A stretch of DNA of 64,000 nucleotides from Rhodovibrio salinarum DSM 9154 (GTDB taxonomy: Bacteria > Pseudomonadota > Alphaproteobacteria > Kiloniellales > Rhodovibrionaceae): NCBI RefSeq assembly GCF_000515255.1, contig NZ_KI911559.1, positions 2,801,660 through 2,865,659 on the forward strand. Reading direction: 5' to 3'. A model generated the notes under the pieces. That model worked only from the letters and a program-made list of their open reading frames with translations, was not told the DNA's origin and did no database searches. The position numbers were made by a program, and so were the translations under genes. Shown here piece after piece: positions 35,088 to 44,832 of this stretch. Position 1 is the first letter of the stretch; each line of letters begins with the position of its first letter.

Positions 35088-36053
35088 CTAGCTGCCGCCC
35101 TGCCCGCTCACGCGCGCAGCCGTTTCCTTGTCCGTCTCCTGCGTGACCGCCACCGTCGACGGCTTGACGCCGAACAGCGTCAACAGCGGTACCGCGAAAC
35201 CGACCGAGGAATAGGTGCCGATGACGACACCGAAGATCAGCCCCCAGGTGAAGGACCGGATCACCGCACCGCCGAAGATCGCCAGCGCGATCAGCGCCAC
35301 CAGCGTGGTGCCGGAGGTCAACAAGGTCCGGCTGAGCGTCGAGTTCAGCGCGATGTTGAGCAGTTCCGGCATCGGCTTGCGCTTGTACTTGCGCAGGATC
35401 TCGCGCACCCGGTCGAAGATCACCACCGTGTCGTTGATCGAATAGCCGGCGATCGTCAGCACCGCGGCGACCGTGCCCAGGTTGAATTCCAACTGGGTCA
35501 CCGCGAAGAAGCCAAGCACCGCGACCACGTCGTGCACCAGCGCGGCCAGACCGGCAGCGGCGAACTGCCATTCGAACCGGAACCAGATGTAGAGCGCCAT
35601 CGCGCCGAGCGCCAGCACGGTCGCCAGGATACCGGCCTGCTTCAGTTCCTCACCCACCTTGGGACCGACGAATTCCACACGCCGCCAATCGGCCACGCGG
35701 GCGTCGAGTTCGCTTCGGATCTGCTCGATCGCCGCCTGCTGGGCTTCCGCCCCGCCTTCCTGCTCCTGGACGTTCATCAGCACGGTATCGGGCTCGCCAA
35801 ACCGCTGGATCGTCACATCGCCCAGGTTGAGCGCGTTCATCTCGTCGCGGATGCCGGAGATATCGGCGGTTTCGGCCTTGGTGCGAACCTCCAGCAGGAT
35901 GCCGCCACGGAAGTCGACGCCGAAGTTCAGCCCCATCACCAGGATCGCGATCAGGGACAACGCCATCAGCGCGCCCGAAAACGGCAGCGTTAAACGCCGC
36001 TTGCCCGCGAAATCGAAGCGCGGCTCCGTTGGGAAGCGCTTGACCAGTGCCAT
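35088..36053 (-). CDS. secF: protein translocase subunit SecF
   Basis: This 321-residue inner-membrane protein has six predicted helices with the RND fold, including FGVDFRGGILLEVR in the first periplasmic region, GYSINDTVVIFDRVREILR in helix 4 and LSRTLLTSGTTLVALIALAI. SecDF uses the proton gradient to pull secreted proteins out of the Sec channel. It starts 25 bp after the secD stop. The conserved Asp in INDTVV is present. Confidence 0.96.
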   Translation of the reverse strand: MALVKRFPTEPRFDFAGKRRLTLPFSGALMALSLIAILVMGLNFGVDFRGGILLEVRTKAETADISGIRDEMNALNLGDVTIQRFGEPDTVLMNVQEQEGGAEAQQAAIEQIRSELDARVADWRRVEFVGPKVGEELKQAGILATVLALGAMALYIWFRFEWQFAAAGLAALVHDVVAVLGFFAVTQLEFNLGTVAAVLTIAGYSINDTVVIFDRVREILRKYKRKPMPELLNIALNSTLSRTLLTSGTTLVALIALAIFGGAVIRSFTWGLIFGVVIGTYSSVGFAVPLLTLFGVKPSTVAVTQETDKETAARVSGQGGS

Positions 36054-36078
36054 CGTCTCGCTCGCTCCTGTGCGCCTG

Positions 36079-37644
36079 TTAGATCGGCAGGGTCTGCGCG
36101 CGCGAACGGCGCAGCCAGCCAGCGACCATCAGGCGCGTGACCATGATCGCGGTGAACATCGAGGTGACCAAACCGATCGCCAACGTGACCGCGAAGCCGC
36201 GCACCGGCCCCGAGCCGAAGTAGTACAGCAGCATCGCCGCGATCAGGGTGGTGATGTTGGCGTCGAAAATCGTCGTCAGCGCCCGGCGGTAGCCCGCGTC
36301 GACCGCGGAGAGCACCTTCTTGAAGTTATGCTGCTCTTCACGGATGCGCTCGAACACGAGCACGTTGGCGTCGACCGCCATACCGAGCGTCAACACGATG
36401 CCTGCAATGCCGGGCAGCGTCAGGGTCGCCTGCAGGCCGGACAGCGCCCCCATGATCAGGATCAGGTTGGCGATCAGGGCCACGTCGGCGAGCGCGCCGA
36501 ACATGCCGTAGAACACCACCATGAAGACGACCACGGCGACCAGCGCCAGGATCGCGGCGAACTCGCCCGCGCGCACCGAATCAGCGCCCAGCCCGGGGCC
36601 GACCGTGCGTTCCTCGACGACCGTTAGCGGCGCAGGCAGCGCACCCGCGCGCAGAAGCAGCGCCAGATCGTTGGCCTCCTGAACCGTGAAGTCCCCGGAG
36701 ATCACGCCTTGCCCGCCCAGGATCGGCTCCCGGATCACGGGCGCGGAGATCACCTTACCGTCCAGCACGATGGCGAACGGCCGCCCCACGTTCTCCTGCG
36801 TGGTCTCGCCGAAGCGCTTGGCGCCCACCGTGTCGAACGTGAAAGACACGACTGGCTGTCCCTGCTGGAAGGTCGGCTGCGCGTCCGTCAGGTTCTCGCC
36901 CGATACCATGATCCGCTTGCGGACCACATATTGACGCGTCGGCTGCCCTTCCGGCCCCGCCTCGTCCGACGGCAGCACCTCCGAGCCCGGCGGGACATCG
37001 CCGCCCACCCGTGCGTCCTGATCGACCAGACGGAAGGTCAGGCGCGCGGTCTTGCCCAGGATATCCTTCATCCGCTCCGGATTGTTGATGCCTGGCAACT
37101 GCACAACGATGCGCGCGTCGCCCTGACGCTGGATCGTCGGTTCGCGCACGCCGGTCTCATCGATCCGTCGGCGGACGATCTCGATCGACTGGCTGACCGC
37201 GTTCGACACCCGCTCCCGACGGGCTTGGTCGGTCAGGTCGACCGTCGCCTGCCCGTTGTCGGCAATGTCGATCGTGATCTGCTGGCCCAGGTCTTGAACA
37301 ATCTGCTCGACCTGACCGGCGTTGGCCGGATCGGTCAGGGTGAAGCTGATCGCCCCATCGGCCACGCCCAGGCTGCGGTAGCCGATACGCTGGCCGCGCA
37401 TCTCTTCGCGCAGAGTATCCACCAGATTATTCAGCTGGTCGTCGATCACCGCATCGGTCTCGACCTCCAGCAGCAGATAACTGCCGCCCTGCAGGTCCAG
37501 GCCCAGGTTGATCTGCTGGTTGGGCACCCAGTCCGGCAGGCTGCGGGCGCGCTCCTGGCTGACCAGGTTCGGCGCCGCGAACAGCACGCCCACCAGCAGG
37601 ACCAGGAAGATCAGCACTTTCTGCCAGAGCGGTATCTGAAGCAT
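36079..37644 (-). CDS. secD: protein translocase subunit SecD
   Basis: The 521-residue partner of SecF has six helices, an early periplasmic domain starting INLGLDLQGGSYLLLEV, and the core LVAVVVFMVVFYGMFG, GMAVDANVLVFERIREE and RRALTTIFDANITTLIAA. The Asp of AVDANV, needed for proton-driven function, is present. It precedes secF and follows yajC with a 206-bp gap that holds a hairpin. Confidence 0.97.
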   Translation of the reverse strand: MLQIPLWQKVLIFLVLLVGVLFAAPNLVSQERARSLPDWVPNQQINLGLDLQGGSYLLLEVETDAVIDDQLNNLVDTLREEMRGQRIGYRSLGVADGAISFTLTDPANAGQVEQIVQDLGQQITIDIADNGQATVDLTDQARRERVSNAVSQSIEIVRRRIDETGVREPTIQRQGDARIVVQLPGINNPERMKDILGKTARLTFRLVDQDARVGGDVPPGSEVLPSDEAGPEGQPTRQYVVRKRIMVSGENLTDAQPTFQQGQPVVSFTFDTVGAKRFGETTQENVGRPFAIVLDGKVISAPVIREPILGGQGVISGDFTVQEANDLALLLRAGALPAPLTVVEERTVGPGLGADSVRAGEFAAILALVAVVVFMVVFYGMFGALADVALIANLILIMGALSGLQATLTLPGIAGIVLTLGMAVDANVLVFERIREEQHNFKKVLSAVDAGYRRALTTIFDANITTLIAAMLLYYFGSGPVRGFAVTLAIGLVTSMFTAIMVTRLMVAGWLRRSRAQTLPI

Positions 37645-37803
37645 CGGGTCGGTTCTCTAGGTTCCGTTGAGGCCCGTGTCGAACGACCGGGCCCGAAAGG
37701 TCGGCTCAGGCGCATCGCTCGCGCGTCGGGACATGCTCGACATCGGCCGTTTCATGCCCAGGCTGGCGGCACTGATATACGCGGCCTCGCGGAGCGCCTG
37801 ATC

Positions 37804-37830
37804 GCGCGGTCGGCAATGGACCGACCGCGC
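37804..37830. repeat. hairpin in the yajC-secD intergenic region
   Basis: GCGCGGTCGG and CCGACCGCGC are perfect 10-bp arms around a 7-nt loop. No T-run follows. It lies just after the yajC stop and may be an RNA-stabilising or partial termination element within the sec operon. Confidence 0.5.
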
Positions 37831-37850
37831 GCAACAGCAGGGGCGGGAGA

Positions 37851-38324
37851 CTAGCTCTTATTCTGGCCGCCGCCGGAGGAGGACTTCCCGGAGTCCGTGC
37901 CGCCGGACTGACCAGCCGACTGGCCGCCGCCCAGGAGCTTACCGAGCATCCCCTTGGCGCCACCCTGGTCGTTGGCGGCCGACTGCTTCTGGCCGCCCTC
38001 ACCCTGGGCCGGCTCGGTCTTGGACAGCACTTCCTGCACGTTGTTCCGAACCACGCGCACCCGGACTTCCTCGGCGACCTCGACCTGAATCTCGTTCTCG
38101 TTCACGACTTTCGTGACCTGGCCGATCAGACCGCCGCTCGTGACGATCTTGTCGCCGCGACGCAGGTTGGCGACCATGTCGCGGTGTTGTTTCATGCGCT
38201 TCTGCTGCGGGCGGATCAGCAGGAAGTAAAAGACCACGAAGATCAGAATGATCGGCAGTAGCTGCACGAGCAGTCCACCGCCTTCGCCGCCGGCAGCCTG
38301 CGCGTAGGCCGGACTGATGAGCAT
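37851..38324 (-). CDS. yajC: preprotein translocase subunit YajC
   Basis: The 157-residue protein has one N-terminal membrane helix (LLVQLLPIILIFVVFYFLLI) followed by the family motif RPQQKRMKQHRDMV and GDKIVTSGGLIGQV. YajC associates with SecDF. A long Gly/Ser/Gln-rich C-terminal tail of about 55 residues is longer than in E. coli. It is the first gene of the sec cluster and is divergent from the DUF815 gene. Confidence 0.93.
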   Translation of the reverse strand: MLISPAYAQAAGGEGGGLLVQLLPIILIFVVFYFLLIRPQQKRMKQHRDMVANLRRGDKIVTSGGLIGQVTKVVNENEIQVEVAEEVRVRVVRNNVQEVLSKTEPAQGEGGQKQSAANDQGGAKGMLGKLLGGGQSAGQSGGTDSGKSSSGGGQNKS

Positions 38325-38480
38325 GGAATCTCCCTCTCAAGAACGCGAATTTGCGCGGACTATAACGGCCAAGCGACGGAATGCAATGAGCGTCCAGGCC
38401 GCGCAAATTGACGCCCTGACAGGCCCCCGCTAGCGTCCGAGCGCGACGTGCTGACCCGTCACCCAATTTCCGGAATCGCC

Positions 38481-39347
38481 ATGCCAACCGACGCCGATCC
38501 CCAGCTGCCGATCCTCACCCGTATCGCCGAAGCGCTAGAGCGCATGAGCCCCCCGCCGGCCAGCACACTGGAGCCGACGGGTGCGGATGCCTTTGTCTGG
38601 CATGCCGAGTGGGAGACGCTGCAGCCGGTTCCCCGGGTCAACCGCGTGGAACTCGACCTGCTGCGCGGCGTCGACCGTCAAGCCGACCAGCTCTACGCCA
38701 ATACCGAACGCTTCGCCCGGGGGCTGCCCGCCAACAACGCGCTGCTGTGGGGCGCCCGTGGCATGGGCAAATCGTCGCTGGTGAAGGCGGTCCATGCCAC
38801 CGTCAATGCGACCCTCGACGGGGCGCCGCTGGCGTTGATCGAGATCCACCGCGAGGAGATCCCCTCCCTGCCCCGGCTGCTGTACGGCCTCGCCGGATCT
38901 GAGCGGCGATGTCTGCTGTTCTGCGACGACCTGTCCTTCGACATGCAGGACAGCAGTTACAAGTCGCTCAAAGCCGTGCTCGAAGGTGGGGTCGAAGGAC
39001 GGCCGGATAACGTGCTGTTCTACGCCACCTCCAACCGCCGGCACCTGATGCCGCGCGACATGATCGAAAACGAGCGCTCCAGCGCGATCAACCCGAGCGA
39101 GGCGGTGGAGGAGAAGGTCTCGCTCTCCGATCGCTTCGGCCTGTGGCTCGGCTTCCACAACTGCGACCAGGACACCTTCCTGGCGATGGTGGACGGCTAC
39201 GCCGAGCGCTACGGCCTCGACCTCGATCGCGAGACGCTGCACGCCGAGGCGAAGGAATGGGCGACCACCCGCGGCGCCCGCTCGGGCCGGGTGGCCTGGC
39301 AGTACATCCAGGATCTGGCCGGGCGGCAGGGCAAACGACTCGACTGA
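38481..39347 (+). CDS. DUF815 family AAA-type ATPase
   Basis: The 288-residue protein has a Walker A GARGMGKSSL (91-100), a Walker B-like CLLFCDDLSF and a sensor-like NVLFYATSNRRHLMP, matching DUF815, a P-loop family close to AAA+ ATPases. It has no known function. The start is ATG 38481; ATG 38448 is possible. It is divergent from yajC and convergent with the nlpD-like gene. Confidence 0.86.
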   Translation: MPTDADPQLPILTRIAEALERMSPPPASTLEPTGADAFVWHAEWETLQPVPRVNRVELDLLRGVDRQADQLYANTERFARGLPANNALLWGARGMGKSSLVKAVHATVNATLDGAPLALIEIHREEIPSLPRLLYGLAGSERRCLLFCDDLSFDMQDSSYKSLKAVLEGGVEGRPDNVLFYATSNRRHLMPRDMIENERSSAINPSEAVEEKVSLSDRFGLWLGFHNCDQDTFLAMVDGYAERYGLDLDRETLHAEAKEWATTRGARSGRVAWQYIQDLAGRQGKRLD

Positions 39348-39390
39348 GACGCAGCGTGGCCCTCAGGGCTTCTTTCGACACGGCTACTCA

Positions 39391-39451
39391 GACCAGACCT
39401 GGATGATGTTTACCGTTTAAATCCCTGGTATTAAAAAACATCATTCTGGTC
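39391..39451. repeat. long interrupted inverted repeat between convergent genes
   Basis: The left arm GACCAGA...ATGATGTTT (39391-39411, with a 5-nt CCTGG insert) pairs with AAACATCATTCTGGTC (39436-39451), 16 bp in all. A further TACC/GGTA pair lies inside, so a two-step stem is possible. It lies 20-40 bp after both converging stops and may act as a bidirectional terminator. Confidence 0.5.
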
Positions 39452-39471
39452 AGGGAGCTTGCGCTTGACCG

Positions 39472-40872
39472 CTACCGCTGGGCTTGCTGGCTACCCAACA
39501 GCTGCGCCGGATCCTTGGCCTTGGAGCCCTTGCGCACCTCGAAGTGGAGCTGCGGCTGGCTGACCGCGCCGGTCGCGCCAACGCGGGCAACGGCTTGACC
39601 ACGCCGGACCCGCTGGCCGTGACGAACCAGGATCTCCTGGGTATGCGCATAGGCCGTGACCCACCCATCGGCGTGCTTGATCAGCAGCAGGTTGCCGAAG
39701 CCACGCAACTCGTTACCGACGTAGGCCACGACGCCATTTTCCGCAGCCTTGACCGGCGTGCCGGCAGGCGCGGCGATGTTGATGCCATCGTTGTGCAGCC
39801 CGCCATCCATCGGGCCGAACTTGGACAGCACCCTGCCGCGCACGGGCCAAAGGAAACGCGACTGCGCCCGTGGAGGCGGCTGCGGAATGCTTTTCGGCTG
39901 CGGCGCGGAAGCGCGCTGGGTGCTGGACTGTTGCGATGCCGAACTCGGGGCCGACGATGACGGGGGCGAGGACGCATCGGCAGTACGTGTTTGCCACGCG
40001 CCGGCGGTCTTGGCTTCTGGCGGCGTTGGCGGGCGCGGCGTGCCCGCCGGCGCATCCGGCAAGCTGGCGAGGGCTCTTGTATCCGCACTTGACGCGGAGG
40101 TCCTGGTCTCAGGCGCCGACGAGGGCTGCTCAGAGGTTTGCGTGCGCGGCGCTTTCCGCGCTGGCTCTGCCTCTTCCGAAGTCCGCGTGTTTGCCGTCTG
40201 CGACCCACTTTCCTGGCTGTCGACGGTGCGAGTCGGCGACGTCTCGCGCCCCGGCCCAGGGATCACCAGCACCTCGCCCGGCGCGATCTGGTAGGGGGGC
40301 TGAATGTCGTTCAGACGCGTCAGTTCGCTCATGTCGACGCCGTAAGCCCGGGAGATTCCGTAGACGGTATCGCCGCGCTCGACCACATGGCGGCGCGGCA
40401 CCGGGATGCGGACCTCCTGCCCGACGAACAGCGTATAGGGCGGCTGCAGGTCGTTGGCGTCGATGATCGCGCGGATCGGCACCTGATACCGCCGCGCCAG
40501 GCCGTAGACCGTGTCGCCCTTGCGCACCGTGTGAATGCCGGCGCGCCCGGTGGGGACCCAGTTCACGTCGTTGCTCGTACGCCGGGATTGCGCTTGGCTC
40601 GCCTGGCGGCTGCCGGTATCGCGCTGGCGAGTCTCGCGCGGGGCGCTGGACCGGCCGGAACGATCGATGGTTTGCCGGCTGCGCTGTCGACTGCTTTGCC
40701 GGCCGCTCTGCGACGTGTTGCCGGAGGACGCGCGACCCGCCGACTCGTTCTGCCCAGGTCCGCCGCTGCCGTAAACGACCGGCGCAGGCGGCCCCGAACG
40801 CGTGCAGCTGGAAACACCGAGCACGCAGACGACAGCCAGAATCAAAGGCAAGGCCCGTCGAGACCGGCACAT
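39472..40872 (-). CDS. nlpD: LysM and degenerate M23 domain lipoprotein, NlpD/DipM-like
   Basis: This 466-residue protein has a lipobox signal (LGVSSCTRSG), two LysM domains (HTVRKGDTVYGLARRY and HVVERGDTVYGISRAY), a Ser/Thr/Pro-rich linker and a C-terminal LytM/M23 domain. In that domain the metal site is degenerate: HNDGINIAAP replaces the HxxxD ligand pair, though LHFEVR is kept. This matches NlpD/EnvC/DipM proteins that activate peptidoglycan amidases at division rather than cleave themselves. ATG at 40872 starts the signal peptide. The order surE-pcm-nlpD is the same as in E. coli. Confidence 0.9.
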   Translation of the reverse strand: MCRSRRALPLILAVVCVLGVSSCTRSGPPAPVVYGSGGPGQNESAGRASSGNTSQSGRQSSRQRSRQTIDRSGRSSAPRETRQRDTGSRQASQAQSRRTSNDVNWVPTGRAGIHTVRKGDTVYGLARRYQVPIRAIIDANDLQPPYTLFVGQEVRIPVPRRHVVERGDTVYGISRAYGVDMSELTRLNDIQPPYQIAPGEVLVIPGPGRETSPTRTVDSQESGSQTANTRTSEEAEPARKAPRTQTSEQPSSAPETRTSASSADTRALASLPDAPAGTPRPPTPPEAKTAGAWQTRTADASSPPSSSAPSSASQQSSTQRASAPQPKSIPQPPPRAQSRFLWPVRGRVLSKFGPMDGGLHNDGINIAAPAGTPVKAAENGVVAYVGNELRGFGNLLLIKHADGWVTAYAHTQEILVRHGQRVRRGQAVARVGATGAVSQPQLHFEVRKGSKAKDPAQLLGSQQAQR

Positions 40873-40925
40873 CGGTGCGGTGCTTTCGGGCGTATGCGGG
40901 GTATCGATCGGTCTTCTCCTGCCTC

Positions 40926-41600
40926 TCATCCGCCGTGCGGGCCGCCGGCAGCCCGGGATTGCTGCTGCGGTAGACCCGCGACCAGCGGAACGAACCGCAC
41001 CTCGCCCAGATCTTCCTCCTGCACGTTGCCACTGTCGTCCCGGGTGATCCGCATCAGCCGCTGGACCCGGCTTTCCGCGCCCACCGGACACACCATGATT
41101 CCACCAGGACCTAGCTGGTCGATCAGCCGTTCGGGCAAGCTGGTCGCCGCCGCGGTCACGATGATCCGCTGAAATGGAGCCTGCTCGCGCCAGCCCTGCC
41201 AGCCATCGCCAACGCGGCTGGTGACGTTGTGGATACGCAACTCGGCCAGCCGCTTTTCCGCAGTCTGCAACAGTTCGCGGTAACGTTCGATCGTGTAAAG
41301 CCGACGGCACAGCCGCGACAGCACGGCTGCCTGATAGCCGGAGCCGGTCCCGATCTCCAGAACCTTCATCCGCCGGTCGGCTTTCAACGCCTGGGTCATC
41401 TTGGCAACCACCTGCGGCTGGCTCAGCGTCTGACCCTGACCGATCGGCAAGGTAATGTTCTCGTAGGCACGGTCCTGGAACGCCTCGGGGACGAACGCCT
41501 CGCGCGGGATCCGCTCGATCGCCGACAGGACGGCCGTATCGACCACCCCCGTCTGCCGCAATTGCATCACCAGCCGGATCTTGCGCGCCGCCAGGCTCAC
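40926..41600 (-). CDS. pcm: protein-L-isoaspartate O-methyltransferase
   Basis: Pcm repairs isoaspartyl residues using SAM. The 224-residue protein has RKIRLVMQLRQTGV and IPREAFVP near the start. IGQGQTLSQPQVVAKMTQAL follows, then the SAM site VLEIGTGSGYQAAVLS. The start is not certain: GTG at 41600 gives the common N-terminal length and has GGGGGTGG upstream; TTG at 41645 or GTG at 41612 would overlap or approach the surE end. It lies between surE and nlpD. Confidence 0.93.
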   Translation of the reverse strand: MSLAARKIRLVMQLRQTGVVDTAVLSAIERIPREAFVPEAFQDRAYENITLPIGQGQTLSQPQVVAKMTQALKADRRMKVLEIGTGSGYQAAVLSRLCRRLYTIERYRELLQTAEKRLAELRIHNVTSRVGDGWQGWREQAPFQRIIVTAAATSLPERLIDQLGPGGIMVCPVGAESRVQRLMRITRDDSGNVQEEDLGEVRFVPLVAGLPQQQSRAAGGPHGG

Positions 41601-41625
41601 GTCGTTGCCCACCCCCAGGCGTGGT

Positions 41626-42411
41626 TCAGTCGAATGCCTCGCCAAGCGAGCTCATCAGATCGCGCGCGGTGAGGTCTAGATGCAGCGGCGTCACCGATAT
41701 GTACCCCTCGGCGATCGCGGCCAGATCGGTGTCGTTGGCCAACGCCTCGTCGCGCATGTAATCGCCGATCCAGACGTATGGCCGACCGCCCGGATCCTTA
41801 CCCTCGACGATTTCGGTCTGTACATCGCGCCGGCCCTGCCGGACCACACGCACGCCCTGCACGTCCTCGGGCTCGACGTCCGGGAAGTTGACGTTGACCA
41901 GCGTATCCGCGGCAAAGCCAGCCGCGCAGATTTGCTGGATCACCCGTGCGGCGTGGGCTTTCGGCGTCTGCCAGCGGAAATCGTGGTCACCGCGGCGGTT
42001 GAGCGACAGCGCGATCGACGGCAAGCCCAGCAGCGCCGCCTCCATCGCAGCCGCCACCGTGCCGGAATAGGTCACGTCCTCCGCCAGGTTGGAGCCGAGA
42101 TTGATGCCGGAGAGCACCAGGTCCGGCTTGCGGTCGGCCAGCACCTTGGCGGTGGCGACGACAACGCTGTCGGTCGGCGTGCCATCGACCGAATGGCGCC
42201 GCGCCCCCAGCTGGCGCAGCCGCAAGGGATGACGGACGGTCAGGGAGTGGCTGGTCGCCGACTGCTCCGTTTCCGGCGCGACGGTCCAGACATCGTCGCT
42301 CAGCGTCTGCGCGATCTCCTCCAGCACCCGGATGCCGGGGGCATGCACACCGTCGTCGTTGGTGATCAGGATGCGCGCGCCGCGCGGATCGATAGGGCGA
42401 AGGGCGCTCAT
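41626..42411 (-). CDS. surE: 5'/3'-nucleotidase SurE
   Basis: SurE removes phosphate from nucleoside monophosphates. The 261-residue protein has the metal-site motif [45 protein letters not shown] and [23 protein letters not shown] in parts, all standard for the family. ATG at 42411 overlaps the serS stop by 4 bp, so serS and surE are co-translated. Confidence 0.97.
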   Translation of the reverse strand: MSALRPIDPRGARILITNDDGVHAPGIRVLEEIAQTLSDDVWTVAPETEQSATSHSLTVRHPLRLRQLGARRHSVDGTPTDSVVVATAKVLADRKPDLVLSGINLGSNLAEDVTYSGTVAAAMEAALLGLPSIALSLNRRGDHDFRWQTPKAHAARVIQQICAAGFAADTLVNVNFPDVEPEDVQGVRVVRQGRRDVQTEIVEGKDPGGRPYVWIGDYMRDEALANDTDLAAIAEGYISVTPLHLDLTARDLMSSLGEAFD

Positions 42412-43697
42412 GCGACCGACCCACCGGTCAGGATCGTCTCGCGCCCGCCCAGATAGGGGCGCAGCGCCTCAGGCACGCGTACGCTGCCATCCGGCTGCTG
42501 ATGATTTTCCAGCACCGCGATCAGCGCGCGTCCGACAGCAATGCCGGAGCCATTCAGGGTATGCACGAAGCGCGTACCCTTGCCTTCTGACGGGCGGTAG
42601 CGCGCCTTCATCCGGCGGGCCTGATAGTCGCCTGTGTTGGAGCAACTGGAGATTTCCCGGTACAGCCCCTGCCCCGGCAGCCAAGCCTCCAGGTCGTAGG
42701 TCTTGCGCGCCGCCGCACCGGTATCGCCGGTGCACAGCGTGACCACGCGGTAGGGTACCTCCAGCTTCTGCAGCACCGCTTCCGCGCAACCAACCATGCG
42801 CTCCAGCTCCTCCCAGCTCTTATCCGGGTGCGCGACCGAGACCATCTCGCACTTTTCGAACTGGTGCTGGCGCAGCATGCCGCGCGTGTCCTTGCCGGCG
42901 GCCCCGGCCTCGGCGCGGAAGCACAGCGTCAGCGCGGTGTAGCGGATCGGCAGATCATCCTCGGCGACGATCTCATCGGCCATCAGATTGGTCAGCGGCA
43001 CCTCGGCCGTGGGCGAGAGCCAGTAGCCGTTGGTGGTGCGGAACGAGTCGTCGCCGAACTTGGGCAGTTGCCCGGTGCCGAACAGCGCGTCGTCGCGCAG
43101 CAGGACCGGCGGATTGACCTCCTGATAGCCGTGCTGGCTGGTCTGCAGGTCGATCATGAACTGGCCGAGCGCGCGGTGCAGCCGGGCGATCTCGCCCTTC
43201 ATGACGACGAACCGGCTACCCGACAGCTTGGCGGCCAGCTCGAAGTTCATCTCGCCGGTCGCCTCGCCCAGCTCGAAGTGCTGCTTGGCGGCGTCCGACG
43301 CGTGCGGCTCGCCCCAACGGCGAACCAGGACATTATCGTCTTCGTCTTCGCCGTCCGGCACATCGTCCGCGAGCGTGTTCGGCAGCCCGACAAGCAAGTC
43401 GTCCAGCTCACCCTGCAGCTGCTGCTCGCGGTCTTCGACCTCGGCCATCCGGCGCTTCAGGTCGGCGACCTCCTGCTTGGCCTGCTCGGCCGCCTCCTGC
43501 TCGCCGGCCTTCATCTTCTGGCCGATTTCCCTGGACGCCTCGTTCCGGCGGGTCTGCATCTCCTGCAGATCCTGATGCAGGCGCCGGCGCTCCTGATCCA
43601 GTTCCAGAATCTTGGGCGACGGCGCGTCCAGCCCACGGCGCGCCATCGCCCGATCGAACGCCTCGGGCTGTTCGCGTATCCATTTTAGGTCGTGCAT
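42408..43697 (-). CDS. serS: seryl-tRNA synthetase
   Basis: The 429-residue class II synthetase has an N-terminal coiled-coil arm (about 30-110) that contacts the tRNA long variable arm. The catalytic domain shows motif 2 [17 protein letters not shown] and motif 3 [16 protein letters not shown], with the serine-site region [12 protein letters not shown] at 43697 ([14 protein letters not shown]) is the family start. It follows tatC with a hairpin in the gap. Confidence 0.98.
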   Translation of the reverse strand: MHDLKWIREQPEAFDRAMARRGLDAPSPKILELDQERRRLHQDLQEMQTRRNEASREIGQKMKAGEQEAAEQAKQEVADLKRRMAEVEDREQQLQGELDDLLVGLPNTLADDVPDGEDEDDNVLVRRWGEPHASDAAKQHFELGEATGEMNFELAAKLSGSRFVVMKGEIARLHRALGQFMIDLQTSQHGYQEVNPPVLLRDDALFGTGQLPKFGDDSFRTTNGYWLSPTAEVPLTNLMADEIVAEDDLPIRYTALTLCFRAEAGAAGKDTRGMLRQHQFEKCEMVSVAHPDKSWEELERMVGCAEAVLQKLEVPYRVVTLCTGDTGAAARKTYDLEAWLPGQGLYREISSCSNTGDYQARRMKARYRPSEGKGTRFVHTLNGSGIAVGRALIAVLENHQQPDGSVRVPEALRPYLGGRETILTGGSVA

Positions 43698-43822
43698 GAC
43701 GTCTTTCGTTCGCGATTCGCCGTTCCGACCCGCCCTGATCGCGGGCGGCAAAAACCGCAGGCGTTATAAGGCCTCGGAGGTTACCCGTCCATGACCGGCG
43801 CATGCGACCGGGGCAACGAGTC

Positions 43823-43865
43823 GCCGGCCCCGCGGTCTTGCTGGTGCGACCGCGGGGCCTCCGGC
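43823..43865 (-). terminator. hairpin immediately downstream of tatC
   Basis: GCCGGCCCCGCGGTC (43823-43837) pairs with GACCGCGGGGCC-T-CCGGC (43848-43865) around a 10-nt loop: a very stable GC stem with one bulge. It begins 2 bp after the tatC stop. No T-run follows on the minus strand, so it may be a weak terminator or an RNA-stabilising end between the tat and serS units. Confidence 0.55.
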
Positions 43866-43866
43866 T

Positions 43867-44679
43867 TTACTCTTCGTCGATCTCGCGCTCGGTCTCGGCT
43901 TCGGCCTCGGCGCGCTTGCGCTCGGTGAGGCGGGCCATCCAGATCGAGATCTCGTAGAGCAGGATGATCGGCACCGCGAGCGAAATCTGGCTGAGCGGAT
44001 CCGGCGGGGTGAAGATTGCCGCCGCGATGAACACGCCGACGATCGCGTACTTGCGCTTACGCCGCATGCCTTCGCTGGTCGCCAGACCGACGCGGGCCAT
44101 CAGCGTCATCACCACCGGCAACTGGAAGCACAGGCCGAAGGCGAAGATCAGCTTCATCACCAAGCCCAGGTACTCGTTGACCTTGGCTTCCAGCTGAATC
44201 GGCAGGCCGCCGCCCGTTCCGCTCGTCTCGAACGACAGGAAGAACTCCCAGGCAAGGGGGAAGATCGCCCAGTAGACGAGCGCGCCGCCTAGGAAAAACA
44301 GGACCGGGGACGCGATCAGGAAGGGCGCCAACGCCTTCTTCTCGTGGCGATACAGCCCCGGCGCCAGGAACATCCAGAACTGTGTCAGGAACACTGGGCA
44401 GGTGATGAAGGCGCCGAAGAAGAAGGCGACCTTGATATAGGTAAAGAAGACCTCGGTGAGGTCGGTAAAGATCATCCGCCGATAGCCCTGATCGAGCCCC
44501 CGGCGCTGCAGAATGTCGGCCAGCGGATCGACCAGGAAATTAAACAGCGGCTCGGCGAAGTAGAAGCAGATCAGGAAGCCGACAACCAGGGCGCCGATGC
44601 TCCACAGCATGCGGTTGCGCAGCTCGATCAGATGATCGAGCAGCGGCATCTTGCGGTCGTCGTAGGTGTCGTCGCTCAC
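43867..44679 (-). CDS. tatC: Sec-independent protein translocase TatC
   Basis: The 270-residue protein has six predicted membrane helices and the signal-binding N-terminal region MPLLDHLIELRNRML with the conserved LxELRxR pattern. TQFWMFLAPGLYRHEKK, followed by LAPF, is the first periplasmic loop pattern. GTG at 44679 gives a short cytoplasmic leader (SDDTYDDRK) and is preferred; ATG at 44649 is the other option. It is the last gene of tatABC and recognises twin-arginine precursors with TatB. Confidence 0.96.
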   Translation of the reverse strand: MSDDTYDDRKMPLLDHLIELRNRMLWSIGALVVGFLICFYFAEPLFNFLVDPLADILQRRGLDQGYRRMIFTDLTEVFFTYIKVAFFFGAFITCPVFLTQFWMFLAPGLYRHEKKALAPFLIASPVLFFLGGALVYWAIFPLAWEFFLSFETSGTGGGLPIQLEAKVNEYLGLVMKLIFAFGLCFQLPVVMTLMARVGLATSEGMRRKRKYAIVGVFIAAAIFTPPDPLSQISLAVPIILLYEISIWMARLTERKRAEAEAETEREIDEE

Positions 44680-44832
44680 GCCCGAATATGCCTTTCTGCT
44701 CGCCTGCCGCGGCGCCCCCTGGGCCCTTCGTGCCCGAAAACGCCTCACCTGCATCTAAGTCTTGCCTACCGCTCCACGTGCCGGTTCGACAAGCTGTCGG
44801 ACACGCGCTAGACGGCGCTCGGCGATGCCGCC

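Noticed and set aside
34782-35993. 403-codon open frame on the plus strand
   Set aside because: It is antisense to secF and the Mth938-like gene and has no family pattern.
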